From NCBI RefSeq assembly GCF_025118155.1, contig NW_026251406.1, forward strand, positions 131,501-195,500: a stretch of DNA of 64,000 nucleotides, in the 5' to 3' direction. The translations under genes were made by a program, and so were the position numbers. The stretch is from Cokeromyces recurvatus (lineage: Eukaryota; Mucoromycota; Mucoromycetes; Mucorales; Mucoraceae). Each line of letters begins with the position of its first letter. Positions within the stretch are counted from its first letter, which is position 1. Positions 10,673-22,557 of the stretch are shown piece after piece. The notes below the pieces were generated by a model, which made no database searches, was not told the DNA's origin, and worked only from the letters and a program-made list of their open reading frames with translations.

Positions 10673-10722
10673 TGTATGTAGAAGTCTTTTTCAGCATATT
10701 TTTTTGATATCGAACGCTTCAC
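8735..10722 (-). pseudogene. Fanzor-like (eukaryotic TnpB/OrfB-type RNA-guided nuclease) relic
   Basis: Minus-strand copy of a Fanzor/TnpB-type gene with stops and frameshifts. In order: a basic N terminus (KKYAEKDFYIQ, TEFRNLIKKYL; about 10722-10540); a helical part (LTQQKDRTAARRKILKK, SLPVDQLTEEAIAHIQ; 10410-10200), frameshifted at a T run; LKAYYKLADLCE; the wedge/RuvC region 9937-9548 with FRGMIHTDGVGVSIL, RuvC-I FIDPGRRDVLF (Asp codon 9683-9685) and RYTINQRAKETK; then LPFRKIKL and VLVLGNW. RuvC-II is LLDEYKTS (Glu codon 9178-9180) and RuvC-III is NRDLATVLNF (Asp codon 8930-8932). A zinc-ribbon remnant shows FFPEC, with the expected first Cys replaced by Phe, then CTNQKC. A 74-nt intron (8979-9052) still splits the ribbon in frame. 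In-frame stops include 9548-9550, 9455-9457, one near 10040 and a TAA between that one and 9937. Non-functional as it stands. Confidence 0.8.
10635..10670. repeat. A36 homopolymer
   Basis: Pure A run inside the N-terminal part of the Fanzor relic; it interrupts that reading frame. Confidence 0.95.
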
Positions 10723-10740
10723 ATCTTTTTAATTCACTGA

Positions 10741-11020
10741 TGAATAAACCCCAAGCCTGCCCCTTCCATCCAAATGAACTCTTCACACGCTCACATAGTT
10801 TTTCTTGTTTGCATATGCATAACTGCCTTCAGATGCCCCAAATCTATTGAAGATCCACTCTCTTATCTCTTGAATCTCCTATTACCATCAACATTCCTTA
10901 CTAAGGAAAGTGAGAAAATCATTTGATGCCTGGCTCATACGCTGGCCTTCCGTATGTGCAATTCTGCTTGGAGATGGACTATCCAGCTTCACTCCCAAAT
11001 CCCCGAACCCTCTGACCATC
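10741..11020 (+). mobile_element. Second non-LTR reverse-transcriptase C-terminal fragment
   Basis: Plus-strand relic homologous to the fragment at 8192-8582: QACPFHP, FTRSHSFSCLHMHNCLQMP, then after a frameshift SIEDPLSYLLNLLLPS, and after a further frame change AWLIRWPSVCAIL. At least two frameshifts break it. The two fragments differ at many positions, so they come from separate insertions or old, diverged copies rather than a recent inverted duplication. Confidence 0.7.
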
Positions 11021-11398
11021 ATCTTTTTTCAATACAACAATGATTTTCTGATAGTTAATTATCATCACTTATACATACACTTTAACATTTTCCCTTTTAT
11101 CCCAAAAGGGTTTTTTCTTTCCATAGTGATCTGATCGGGACAAAACAGCATATATAAATGCTATGTGCTCATTGGTCATTTTTTTTAATTTTTTAAATAA
11201 AATTCTTCTTTAATCGTACTATTGTAAAGGACCCAGTTTTGGGAGAGTAAGAATTTTTTTTTTTAAGGATTTCTATATTTTCTTTCCCCTCTCGCCTCCT
11301 TCCATATACACACACACACACACACACACACCCTTTAGACGACGACGACGACGACAACGGCTGAGAATAATAGAATGAAATGTAAAGTTTATTATGAT
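11021..11398. other. Intergenic with (CA)n and (GAC)n microsatellites
   Basis: A (CA)n run lies at about 11309-11331 and a (GAC)n run at about 11338-11354. No gene seen. Confidence 0.6.
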
Positions 11399-12684
11399 TT
11401 AGGCAACTATAATATGTTGAAAAGTTTTCTCTTGAATTTCCTTTTCTAGAATAGCTTTATGATTCTTTCTCTTTTGTCTCTCTTCAAAGCTATACATGAA
11501 TCATATATATTTATTTAAATAAATGTATTACAGATGATAATAATAAACTTACATGACTCTATTTTCAACAATTCGATTAATGATGCCTTGTGTTGTAATG
11601 GTATGATTAGGATTATCGATTTCTATATACATATTGCGTTCTTTTGGCAACTACAAAAAAAAAAAAAAAAAAAAAAAAGTCAGAAAAGAGAGAAAAGCTA
11701 TATAGTCCTTTTATAAAGAGGACTTACTTGGTAAGGATCTTTGCCATCTAGATCTGGATCAGTGGGAGTATTTCCATGCACAACTAGACTCACACGATAT
11801 TCTTTACTTAGCACATCTTCCGTCACACTATAAGGTGCACCCAAGATGACTTCATCTACATAACGACATGCCAACACACTTAGAGCACGTTCATGCAAGT
11901 TCATCAAAGGGTAATTTGAACCCTTGATAGCATTGACCGTTTGATCATCATGTATACCCACTACCAAAAAATCCCCTAGTGTCTTGGCTCTCTTTAAGAA
12001 TTCAATATGACCTACATGAAAGAGATCAAAGGTACCATCTACATAGACTACACGATCTGTAGGCTTTGGTTCACGACCGTCCGCGAATTGAACAATACGT
12101 TTTGAAGTAGGTAAAAAATGAGATACTCTACTATTATTTGTTGTCGATGATGAATGACTAATAAAGGACTTGACAGCTTCCTCACGATTACCAACTACGT
12201 GTCGTTGTTGTTTATGATGATGCTCTTTTGATAAGAGCAACATACGACCTACTAATTCAGTTGTCGAAACACCCACAGTACGTTTACATTCCTTATATAA
12301 ACCAGCATCCTTGACAGCTTGATAACAATCCGTACCATCTGCCATCGTCGTCACATCATCACCATGTACACAAAAATCAATATGATGTTGCTTTAAACAT
12401 TCCACAGTTGTGTTATAAGGTGCATCCCTGACTACCTCATCTACCCATTTACAAGCTTCCACTGCTGCATAACGTTCCTCTTCGTTCATGACCGTGGGCC
12501 CCTTATTGATCTCAATAGACTGATCTGAATGAACACCTACAACAAGAATATCCCCCATCGATTTAGCTTGACGAAGTGCATTTGCATGTCCATAGTGCAT
12601 CATATCAAAGCAACCATCGACCCAGACTCTATCATCATCATCATTATTATTTATTTCAAAGCTTAAGAAACATTCAAAGTACAC
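11399..12684 (-). CDS. ECT1: CTP:phosphoethanolamine cytidylyltransferase
   Basis: Exons: 11728 to about 12684, 11553-11650 and 11399-11489, joined in frame. Two nucleotidyltransferase domains are obvious. The first has RVWVDGCFDMMHYGHANAL, the second VVYVDGTFDLFHVGHIEFL; each carries the HxGH CTP-binding motif, and a TTELVGRMLL motif closes the first. It makes CDP-ethanolamine in the Kennedy pathway for phosphatidylethanolamine. The conserved ending (IINRIVENR, then FEERQKRKNH) comes from the two small exons. About 381 residues, the normal size. The 5' end is unresolved: no ATG lies in frame before the first HYGH motif. The only upstream ATG (12741-12743) opens MSTVNSQLNKGSL and stops at a TAA one base before the single usable GT donor. 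Coordinates give the open frame only. Confidence 0.88.
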
Positions 12685-13687
12685 ATAAGCTTATTATTAC
12701 CTTATAGGCTTCCTTTGTTTAATTGAGAATTGACAGTTGACATTTTTTATTTATTTTTTTATTTAACAGAAAACAAAAACTAAAAAACCAAAAAACCAAA
12801 AAAAAAAAGTTTAAATAAGCATTATTATTACTATTATTTTCACGTGCAGTTGTTAATCCTACTGACTAGTATGACAAAAACTTATACCCAACAAAAAAAA
12901 AAAAAAGGCTCTATAAAGAGTTATTATTATATATTAAAAGAGAAAGTGTAAAAGTCATAAGACTTGTCATCAGACTTATCTATTAAATTCGAGCTAGTCT
13001 ATAGGAGACAAAATGATACTATTATCTACACTAATATTACTTTTTTTTTTTGCACTTGATGCGTTTCCCTCCCTTCCCCAACTTTTTTTTTTTTTTTTTT
13101 TTTATATACATGTTTATAAAGTTATTAGAAAAAACGTAAATCTTTATTATTGGAACGGATCTTGAATTAAAAGAAGAAAAAGGTACTAAAGAAGACTTTA
13201 TGATTATGATCATCTTCTTTTTGGGAAAAGTTGATTATTCTGTATCAGATTCTCGACGTGTATCTTTTTTGGTTAATTCTTTCAAATAATGTGAATAGTT
13301 ATAGTTTTTTTTTTCAAGCTGTATACGTATCTATTCCTTAAGCTGGTAAAGAAGAGAAAGATATGTGCAGTTTCTTTTATATTACATTAAATCTTTAACA
13401 TTTATTAATTGGTTGGATATGTAATAAAGGAAAGTTTATTACTAAAAATAAAATACATAGCCTTCAACTATTATTCGCTTTAAATGATTTTTTTTTTTTA
13501 CTACTTTGGTGATGAATACGAGTAGTTAGTGCAGAATGTGTGTATGTATGTAATACAAAGTAACGAGTTGAGTTTGTAGCTCCTTAATCAAGAAACCGTG
13601 ACGCGCTAGAACGCGCTTTATTTATTTATTTTTTTAGACCAAGAAAAAAAAAATTATTTACCTCTTATTATTATTATTATTAACAAA
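12685..13687. other. Divergent intergenic region between ECT1 and CDC6
   Basis: About 1 kb of A/T-rich DNA with a T20 run (13083-13102) and a (TTA)n tract just before the CDC6 start. It should hold both promoters. An ACGCG-type element (acgcgctagaacgcgct, around 13600-13617) lies about 75 bp upstream of CDC6. It resembles the MluI cell-cycle box core that drives G1/S genes in other fungi; this is inferred only. Confidence 0.5.
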
Positions 13688-13814
13688 ATGATATCGGAGA
13701 GTCGATCAAAAAGTGATCGATCATCTACTTCTATAAAAAAGACGACATCAGAATCAGTAACACAAATAGGTAAAAAAATCCAAACCATCAACAAATATAA
13801 TAATAAATCTAATG

Positions 13815-13859
<45 letters not shown>

Positions 13860-15246
13860 TGTTCAGGAATTAAACGTAAAAATAGTAATGATGAATTAGA
13901 AAACCAACTGTCAGCACAAAAGAAAGCAGCCATACAACCTTCTTCTACATTAAAAAATAAACAATGTAAAAAAAATAAAAATAAAAATAAAAATAAAAAG
14001 TGGCTAATAATCAAGTCTTATAGCATCACCCAGTACAAAGTCTGAAGAAACGATCTTTCAAAAAGTGAAAACATTATTTCGTCGTACAACTGTCCCTTCA
14101 CGATTAGTAGGTCGAACGAACGAACGTCAGATTCTGGTTGACTTTTGGGAAAAGCATGTGTTGAGTAATTTACCTGGCTGTCTTTATATTTCAGGTATGC
14201 CAGGCACAGGTAAAACGGCTTTATTAACAGAGGTGATGCGAACGATGGAAGAAGAGGTCAAGAGACAATCACATCAAGTTCATAGGGTGGTTATCAATTG
14301 CATGTCAATGAAGGAACCTAAACAAATTTATCATGCTCTAGTAGATGCATTACCCACTAGTCATAATAAGGAGACATCCTCTGATATTGTGAAAAGAGCT
14401 GAAGAGATCATGTTGAATTCAAAAAGGAATGCATTGAATGTCGTTATATTAGATGAAATTGATTCGCTCATCACTAGAGATCAAGATGTGCTCTACAAGT
14501 TGTTTGAATGGGCCTCTATACCCACATCACGTTTAGTGTTGATCGGTATTGCAAACGCACTTGACTTGACAGATCGTATCTTGCCACGACTGAGAGCCAA
14601 GAACTGTGAACCTGATCTATTGAATTTTAACCCCTATCGAGTAGACGAAATCACAGAGATCATTCAAGGACGATTAGAGGAGGAACCTGAGAGATTGATA
14701 CAACCGACTGCGATTGAATTATGTGCACGTAAGGTAGCTGCCTCAATGGGTGACTTACGTACAGCTTTAGATGTCTGTCGTCAAGCCACTGAACTCGCTG
14801 AATTGGAATACAAAAGGAGACAAACCTTAAAGGATGCACAACAGATGCCCTTACCGAAAGTGACAGTAGCTCATGTCATGAAGGTCTTGAATGGTGTCTT
14901 TGGTACCTCAACACAGCAAAAATTAAAGCAACTTAATTTACAACAAAAGGTCGTCTTGGGTGCCTTATTGGTCCTACAACGACGTCAGTCCGGGAAGGCA
15001 TTAACGTTAGGACAATTTCGTGATCAGTACAGTGGCATGTTGACAGGGACTTCAATGACAGCTGTATCGAGAACAGAATTAAACGATTTAGTGACACTAT
15101 TAGAGACATTAAGTATTATTAGTTTAGGGAAACATAGAGAGGAACGAATGAGGAAGATACAATTGAATGTACAAGAAAATGAAATTACAGAAATGATACA
15201 CAGTGTACCCATCTTGAAGGAATGGATGGAAGAAGTTGTTATTTAA
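13688..15246 (+). CDS. CDC6: DNA replication licensing AAA+ ATPase Cdc6
   Basis: Three exons: 13688-13769, 13867-13965 and 14024-15246; 1404 nt, 467 residues. A short, basic, Ser/Lys-rich N terminus (about 70 residues, with an SSPSTK site suited to CDK phosphorylation) precedes the AAA+ core. That core has RLVGRTNERQ, Walker A SGMPGTGKTALL, Walker B VVILDEIDSL and the sensor regions LIGIANALDLTDRILPRL and GDLRTALDVCRQA. A C-terminal winged helix follows (KVVLGALLVLQ to the end). Cdc6 acts with ORC to load MCM at origins. A short Orc1-like protein is less likely: there is no BAH domain and the length fits Cdc6/Cdc18. Intron 1 contains A43. It converges on the LAMMER kinase gene, 171 bp away. 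Confidence 0.9.
13815..13857. repeat. A43 homopolymer in CDC6 intron 1
   Basis: Longest pure homopolymer seen in the window; it ends 9 nt before the TTCAG acceptor. Confidence 0.95.
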
Positions 15247-15417
15247 ATATGTATGTGTGTGTAATATAAATGCATATGGATATGGATATGTATATGTATA
15301 TAGAGACCATATTGAACGTAGAAAAAAAAAAAAAAAAAAAAAAAAAGCTGGATTTCTTTATTATTATTATTACTATTATATATTTATATATAGAGAAGGT
15401 GGTATCTAGTGAATGTA

Positions 15418-16909
15418 TTAAATATAGAAAAAGGGATGCTTTAATGCTTCTCGAGCAGAAATACGTTGACTTGGTTCATAGACAAAGAATTTCCTTAAAA
15501 GATCTAATAAATAACTCGTTTCTTTAGAAGTGGGTGGTATCAGTTTTTCAAGTGGTTTTATATTTTTGTATTGTCTTGTAGATCGACGTACAGTTTGCAT
15601 ATGTTTTGGAAGAGGACCCAAGATGATGTCCATCATCACTAAATGTTCCTCATTATCGTGAGTTTGAAAGAGTGCTTCCCCAATAAATAATTCAACCAGT
15701 ATACAACCTACAGACCATAAATCACAAGGATAAGACCATCCTCTTTCCAAGATGATTTCGGGGGCTCTATAATGTCGTGTAGAGACAATATTTGAATGAT
15801 AATCATGTTCAAACGTTGCAGATCCAAAATCAATGAGACGAATTTCTAGATTAGCGGGATTGACAAGCAAGATATTTTCTGGTTTGAGATCTGTGTGGAT
15901 AAGTTTGAGATCGTTGTGTAAGAAAGCAACACTGTTAAGAAGTTGTTTAGCGAGATGTTGAATATTATGTGGGGTTAAGGGTTTGAAATGATTTGATTTT
16001 AAGTGATCAAATAAGGAAACACCCAATAGTTCAAAGACCATACAAATGTGATTACGATAATCAAACCACTCAATTAAATGAATACATTGACTAATTTATA
16101 AATAAATAAATAAATAATTGATGGTTCAAAATATCCATCTACTTACTTCAAATTGAGTGGATCATGTTTTTTGAGCGTATTAAGGACTTTGATTTCAGTT
16201 TTACTAGCGTCACGATATTTAGGTATAGCACGAATTATTTTTATGGCACAGAACGTTCTACGTACACGGTCAAAGCATTCAACTACTTTACCAAATGTAC
16301 CTTGACCTAATAATCTCATTATTTTATCTAGTGAGGTTTTTAATTAGTAAATGTATATGTATATAAAAAGAATTCTTACATTGGTCAGTTAACAAGTCAT
16401 TAGGTCTAACAATGTAGTGGCCATCCTTATCATCAAAAGGAGACTAGAAATAACTCAATTAGCTTTCACATTATAACCCCATCTCCCTCATTAAGCTTTG
16501 TAATTTACCTCTTTTGTTGTCAAACGTGGTTCATTAGTATTCGATATAAATGTCCTATTTTTGCTATTTATTGTAAAACTTTTATTATTACTAGGAAATA
16601 AATGATATGCTAAAATGCCTATCATTATAGAGTTAGATAAATGATGATAAAAGATATCAGGAGGGGTGAAGCTATCTTACTTTGGTCATTATTATAGTTC
16701 CATTTTTGTCGCTTTGGATCTGGTTCTAATACAAGTGTCTTTAATATATCATGATTTGTTGCTGAAGAAGAAGAAGTGCTGGTTGTTGTACCACTACTTG
16801 CAGGTGGTTGTGGTGATTCAGAAGAAATGACAATGACTTCTGTTGGATACCCGTTTTTATAGAATTCTTTTTCCCAATTTTGTCTTTTTCTTTTATTATG
16901 AATTGGCAT
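15418..16909 (-). CDS. LKH1: LAMMER (CLK-type) dual-specificity protein kinase
   Basis: Five exons: 16681-16909, 16509-16609, 16380-16443, 16147-16327 and 15418-16090; 1248 nt, 415 residues. The N terminus is short and disordered (KRKRQNWEKEF, then a Ser/Thr run). The kinase domain begins at DKDGHYIVRPNDLL and keeps the glycine loop LLGQGTFGKVVE, the VAIK equivalent FCAIKII, the catalytic loop IHTDLKPENILL and DFGSATF in place of plain DFG. The signature is EEHLVMMDIILGPLP (LAMMER motif with V for A). The end is APE/HPFF-type. Lkh1/Kns1 kinases phosphorylate SR splicing factors and regulate filamentation, stress and Pol III output. The exon 2 acceptor (ATTTTAG before 16609) is the one that keeps frame; the downstream CCTAG does not. 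Confidence 0.9.
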
Positions 16910-18700
16910 TTGTTTAAAAAGAAAAAACAAAAAAAAGAAAAAAAGAAGAAAGAAAGAAAAAATAAAAATAAAAATAAAAATAAATAAATATGTATTTAAT
17001 ATATGCAAAAATACATTAATACAATTATTATTATTATTATAATTATTATTATTAATAACTGTTATGAGTGTATAATATATATTGTGCTAATGAGTGTATG
17101 ATATGTATTGTGCTAATGAGTGTATGGCGGGGAGGAGAACAAAAAAAGAAAAGTATTCAGTATTGCTTCAAGAGATAAAACGTGGAAATAAGGATAGATA
17201 AGTCAATAATCCTGAGTTATAAAGAGGAAAAAGTTATAAATGAATGATGTATTATTTCTTTTGGAAGGATGTGAACATAAGTAGTCTTCTATTGATGGGT
17301 TCAAGTAAAAAAAAAACATGTTGAGTGTCTTCAAGTTTATAATACCATAGCGGCAGTAGCAGTAGCAGCATATTAAAAAAAAATAACAATATAGTCTAGA
17401 TATAATCTCTAGTAAAATAAATGTAAGAGCAGACAGGAATTGACACATCTGAATTCATAATTTTAAAGTGCTTTATTGATATACTCAACTATGAAAATCC
17501 TAGCAAGGGATGAGAGAAAAAAAAAAAAAAAAGTAAATAAGGCTTAAGGTAATTAAATGAGTCAAGGATAACGTGTTTGTTGGTATCCCAACAGTAATCT
17601 AAATGGTGTCTATATTCTTTAAAAAAATAGGACTAGAAGAGTGAACAAATCTATTAGAATAATATACACATAGAATTGAGTGATGAGGACGCTGGTTGGT
17701 TTGATGGATAAAACAATGTCTTTTACAAAGTAAAAAATGATTGTTGCTCGGCTAGTTCTTTTATATAGATAATGAATAAGAATGACACGTTTTGCTATCT
17801 CTGGCGTGATGAGTATCTATTAATTGAAATTCTTCCAAATAATTAAAATAACTCACGATATGCTTAATTTGATTATTTATAAAAGCAATAAGGGGACCCA
17901 ATTTAAATTGAGGGAAGCTGGCTCCAGATTATTGTATTTAGGTTTCATTATCGAGCCTCATTGCTTCATAAAAAAAAAAAAAACTACCTGGTGTAACTCC
18001 CAAGGGTAATCAGTTAGAATGAACCTAAAGACAAAGATACGATTCATTAAGCTAGAAGAATGGTTCAATTCCATGCAAGTGATGATAGTTTTAGCAGTAA
18101 TGCTATAGATGATGATGACGCATAGACCAATAAAACAAAGATAGTGCACTAAAAATAGAAGCAAGGTAGACGATTATTTTACATTTAGTATGATGAATAC
18201 TTAAATGTTCTATAAATGAATAAGATATATATCATTTTAGGTAAAAGGAAAAATAAATAAATAAATGAATATCTATAAAAAGTAATATTTGAAACACTGT
18301 TTTATAAAAAGAGAAATGTTAATTTAAATATCCTATTTCGATGAATACTGCAAACTTGTACTTGACCAGAAGTCCTTTATAATTTTGCTTGTAAATTCGA
18401 AATACAGTAATTCATATTTTAGGCAATACAACAATGGATGTTATGCGTTATTCTATTACTTAAAAGACGATAAGGCTGAATAATAAGTTAAAAGTGACAA
18501 ATGATATGAATGGGAGTGTGTATTAATCCTTTTACAAATCCCTTCACGCTGATCTGCTATAAAATAGTATCATTTACTTGGACAAACTACATTTGTTACA
18601 TTAAGTCTTATATTTCATATTTATTATATGAAAATGATAGCATTATAATTCAATATACGTGTATACATTAATTTACTAGATGATTTCTTTTTTCTTTTTT
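16910..18700. other. Intergenic, no gene seen
   Basis: About 1.8 kb between two minus-strand genes. (TTA)n and A/T tracts near 17020-17060 and a duplicated ~33-bp phrase (about 17064-17124, 'gtgctaatgagtgtatg') are present. Open frames here are short and lack any family motif. Confidence 0.55.
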
Positions 18701-19795
18701 TTACAATTCATCATGTTGGTTAACAGGACTCTCTTCCTCCTCCTTATCCTTCTTCTCACTTTCGATATTAATTTTTAAGCCGGTTTGTTCGTTCAAAAAT
18801 TTAACTAAATCCTCAAGACTACGATCACCATTATAGTCGACCATCTCATTTGTCTCTGCCTTGAATAACTTCAAAGTGGGGAAACCAGTAACTTCAAATC
18901 CACCTTCTTCAGGGATATCATTTTCAGTACCATCCATCTTAGCAATCATAAGTGATTCATGTCCAGAAGCTAATTCACCCAATTCTTCCCAAATAGGTGC
19001 TAATCTCTTACAATGTCCACACCATGGTGCATATACTTCCAAAAACACATTCATAGACTTATCTAACACAATATCATTAAACTCTTTAGCAACCACAACC
19101 TTGACAGGTCCATTATTATCGACGGGGGCTTCAGCTGATTTAAGTGTAGGTTGGAGTTTTCCAGCAGTATATTCTTCAAGGAAGGCAGGCAAATCTTCAG
19201 ATGTTAAAGCCTTAGATTGATCAAAGGGATATTTGGCACCATTATCTAAATGTTGAATAGCAAATGCAGGCCATTCACCTTGCTTGAGAGCCAAGTTATT
19301 AGCGTGAGCACCAAACTTATTGGCGTCAATAAAGACAAAGTTGATACGACCCTTATATTTTTGTGCAAGTGGTTGAATAACAGGACGTAATTCATCTTGT
19401 TGTTCAGTACTATCATGGAAGACAAAGGCTAAAGGTAAATTAGCATTGACATAGTATGCAAAATTGGAACCATCAATATTGTCCAAAAGGGGTACAGATT
19501 CGGTCATAACAAATTTTTCAATAGCAGCAGCGTCGGTGCTCACTAAATCACTACGGCCTTCATCAAATTGTTTATAGAGGACAATACTAGGGAAGGCAGC
19601 CTTGTGTTCAGCAGCCAAAGTGGGATCAGTAACGAGACCAAATAAGAAATCTTCACGAAGTTTTTCAGCAACAGTAGATAAAGCCTGTTGTGTAGCTTCA
19701 TCAGTACCATAACCAACAATAACAACACGATCAGAAGATTGGAATTCAGTAAAGTTAGATGAATCTAAGGGTGTAACAGCAGGAGCAGCTTGCCT

Positions 19796-19826
<31 letters not shown>

Positions 19827-20326
19827 CATGAGTATCCATATTCATATATTAAAAAAAATTGCATATCATCTTACTTAATCATGTAGCTGACAATACCGTC
19901 AGCCTTACGAGATCCTTTATAATCAGATGTTTCACCATTTCTAAATACTTTAAGAGTAGGATATCCACGGACACCATACTTGATACAAAGGTCTTGGTTT
20001 TCTGTACAGTCGACCTTAGCAACCTTCATTTTATCTTTGAGTTTAGTAGCAGCGATTTCATATTCAGGAGCTATAAAAAGAAGAAAAAAAAAGAAAAGAA
20101 ATGTTAACAATGAACAAACATGATTTCAAATTGACAATTTACCAAGTGCTTTGCAGTGGCCACACCAGGGAGCAAAGAATTCAACCAACATCAAGTCTTG
20201 ATTAAGAACTTCTTGATCAAAAGTCTTTTCAGTCAAGGAAAGAACATCACTATCAGCCAACACAGAATGAGTAAGGGCAGCAAAAGTAGCAGCAATGGCT
20301 GTGAACAAGAAAGTTTTCTTAACCAT
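18701..20326 (-). CDS. PDI1: Protein disulfide isomerase
   Basis: Three exons: 20143-20326, 19875-20070 and 18701-19793; 1473 nt, 490 residues. A signal peptide ([24 protein letters not shown]) leads into thioredoxin domain a with [11 protein letters not shown] (active-site Cys pair about 55/58). The non-catalytic b and b' domains follow, then domain a' with [14 protein letters not shown], an acidic tail (KKDKEEEES) and the ER-retention signal HDEL at the C terminus. It catalyses disulfide formation and isomerisation in the ER lumen. Domain order and length are those of canonical fungal Pdi1. The antisense open frames are shadows of biased codon use. Confidence 0.96.
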
Positions 20327-21463
20327 TTTTTTTTGTTATTATTATTATTTTGCAAGAACAAACACAATGAAAAAGAAATAATAATTAAAAAAAAAAAATT
20401 ACTAAAATAAAGTATTAAATAGGTTATAAGCTTAAACTCAGTTTTTATTTGTGTTGGTTGTTGATTGGATGTAGGCGAGAAAATATGCTGGGAATTGTTT
20501 TTGAATAACCGCTACTTATTGTATCTAGTATAATGATGATTAATATTCTATTATGCATTACAAAAAAAAAGTTTGTAATGCAAAAAGGAATAAAGCAAAA
20601 AGACCATGTTTATATGCATTTAATACATGTTTAAAACGTCTTTGTTGTATTTAAAGTATTAATATTAACCTTTACGCGTTTAAATAAATAAATATATAAA
20701 TATTCATATTTATTGCTAAATGATAAAAATAGATAATTTTACCTACTTTGAAACCGAGCAATGAATTCAGGACTTTGATACTATTTCAGGAAAAAAAACA
20801 TACCTTATAACAATAAAAAAATTCGTTTACATACAAAATAGAAGACTACTTTAAATCATTGTAGTAAATCTCTACTAGATCTAAATTATATTAAGCCAAC
20901 AAAGAAAAAAAACATTGTTTCGCATTACTACTTTAAAAGAAAAATACGACTATACTTCATAAGTTAATACATGTATATTTATTCTAGAAGAATGGTAATT
21001 TGAATGAATTTTTTTGACATTGTAACAAGTTCTCTACTGAGTAGTATAACACATTTTACGAGTATTTTAACTCTACAATACTATGAATACAATGATAACA
21101 AACACATAAATAGAAAACTATTGTAAACTTGTTAAATCAATATATTGATGATATAAGATTACTATACATGAATAAAAGGCTAAGAAGGTCTACTAATATA
21201 TCTTTAAACTAACTATTTTCATACAAATCATTTATTATCTATCATCATAATTGTCATATTCATTAAACTTGCAATACTTTTTTTTTTTTTTTTGTAGGAA
21301 ATAAAATTCGAGTTTAATTAGCACATAAACTACCTTTTATAGTATTTGCTTTCTTTACCATTAATTTATAGTGTAACTCTTCTCATATTTTAATATCATA
21401 GCCCTTCCTTAAAAATAATAATCATGAACTATTTTTTTTAATTGTATATAATACGCTAAACCA

Positions 21464-21507
<44 letters not shown>

Positions 21508-22523
21508 CAAACGATTTAAATCGAGAAAAAAAAAAGGGAGGGGGAGAAGGGAGAGACCATCTCTGTCAGTTATGAATTACAAAAGACTTGTTTGGGTTTA
21601 AGATAATAGGCATTATACGAGATTAAGTAAGTTGTATATAAAGAGATGCAATATTACCTGGGATTATTCTTGTTAACCGACTCTGATAAGAAAGTCCATA
21701 TACTAACAAATGTATAAGAACATAATGTATTTATTTGACTTTGATATGAATCTATTTTCAACTTTTACACTTTTACATTAATAATAAAAAAAAATACGTA
21801 TTAAATGTAAAGGTAACATTTTTCTTACTAATTTCATATGATCGTACTTTGATATATAAGTCTATGTGTTTATTTATTTATTTATTTTTTGTAATACATC
21901 ATTAAAATGCTCAAAAATATATATAAATAAGCCTTGTAATTTGAGTTAATCGACTACCAGCATGTGACAATGGACGCCATATCTTTATTTAGTATTTGAT
22001 ACCTATTTAACGTCTTGGAAGAACTTATGATTTGGCTTTATAACTGAAGAAATTAATAATAACTATCATCAAGAAGAGCTTGGAGAATCATCATTATTTT
22101 ATTTTATATTAGATTAGATTAGTTACTTTTATTTATCTTTACCATGTGAAATATGTACATTGATAAAATGTGACTTTTCTAGGCTTTGTAGTATCTAAAG
22201 CATGTACATTCAAATCTCTTTATTTATATTCTATTATAAAATTTTAACTATAACCTTGTCAAAAATACTTTTTTTTTCTCCCCGCTCCTCCGCCCCAATG
22301 AAATAAATAAAAAGTTAGAGATTATAGACTAATATCACACAAACAAATATACATAATCGAAGAAATAGTATTCTTACTAATCTGACAGACAAACATTCTG
22401 TAACTTTTTCAAAGATATTTGAATAATAATAATAAAATAGGGCTTAAGATGGGGGCGGAAGAATGACTCGAAAATATGGGAGAGGGCGAAAATCTCATTA
22501 CGCATTAACTCTATCATCGTTAT

Positions 22524-22557
<34 letters not shown>

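Noticed and set aside
12700..12743. MSTVNSQLNKGSL as exon 1 of ECT1
   Set aside because: Its frame stops at TAA one base before the only GT donor, and the phase does not match the downstream exon; kept only as an observation.
18861..19220. 119-codon plus-strand frame antisense to PDI1
   Set aside because: Lies wholly within the PDI1 coding exon with canonical thioredoxin motifs on the other strand; antisense openness follows from codon bias.
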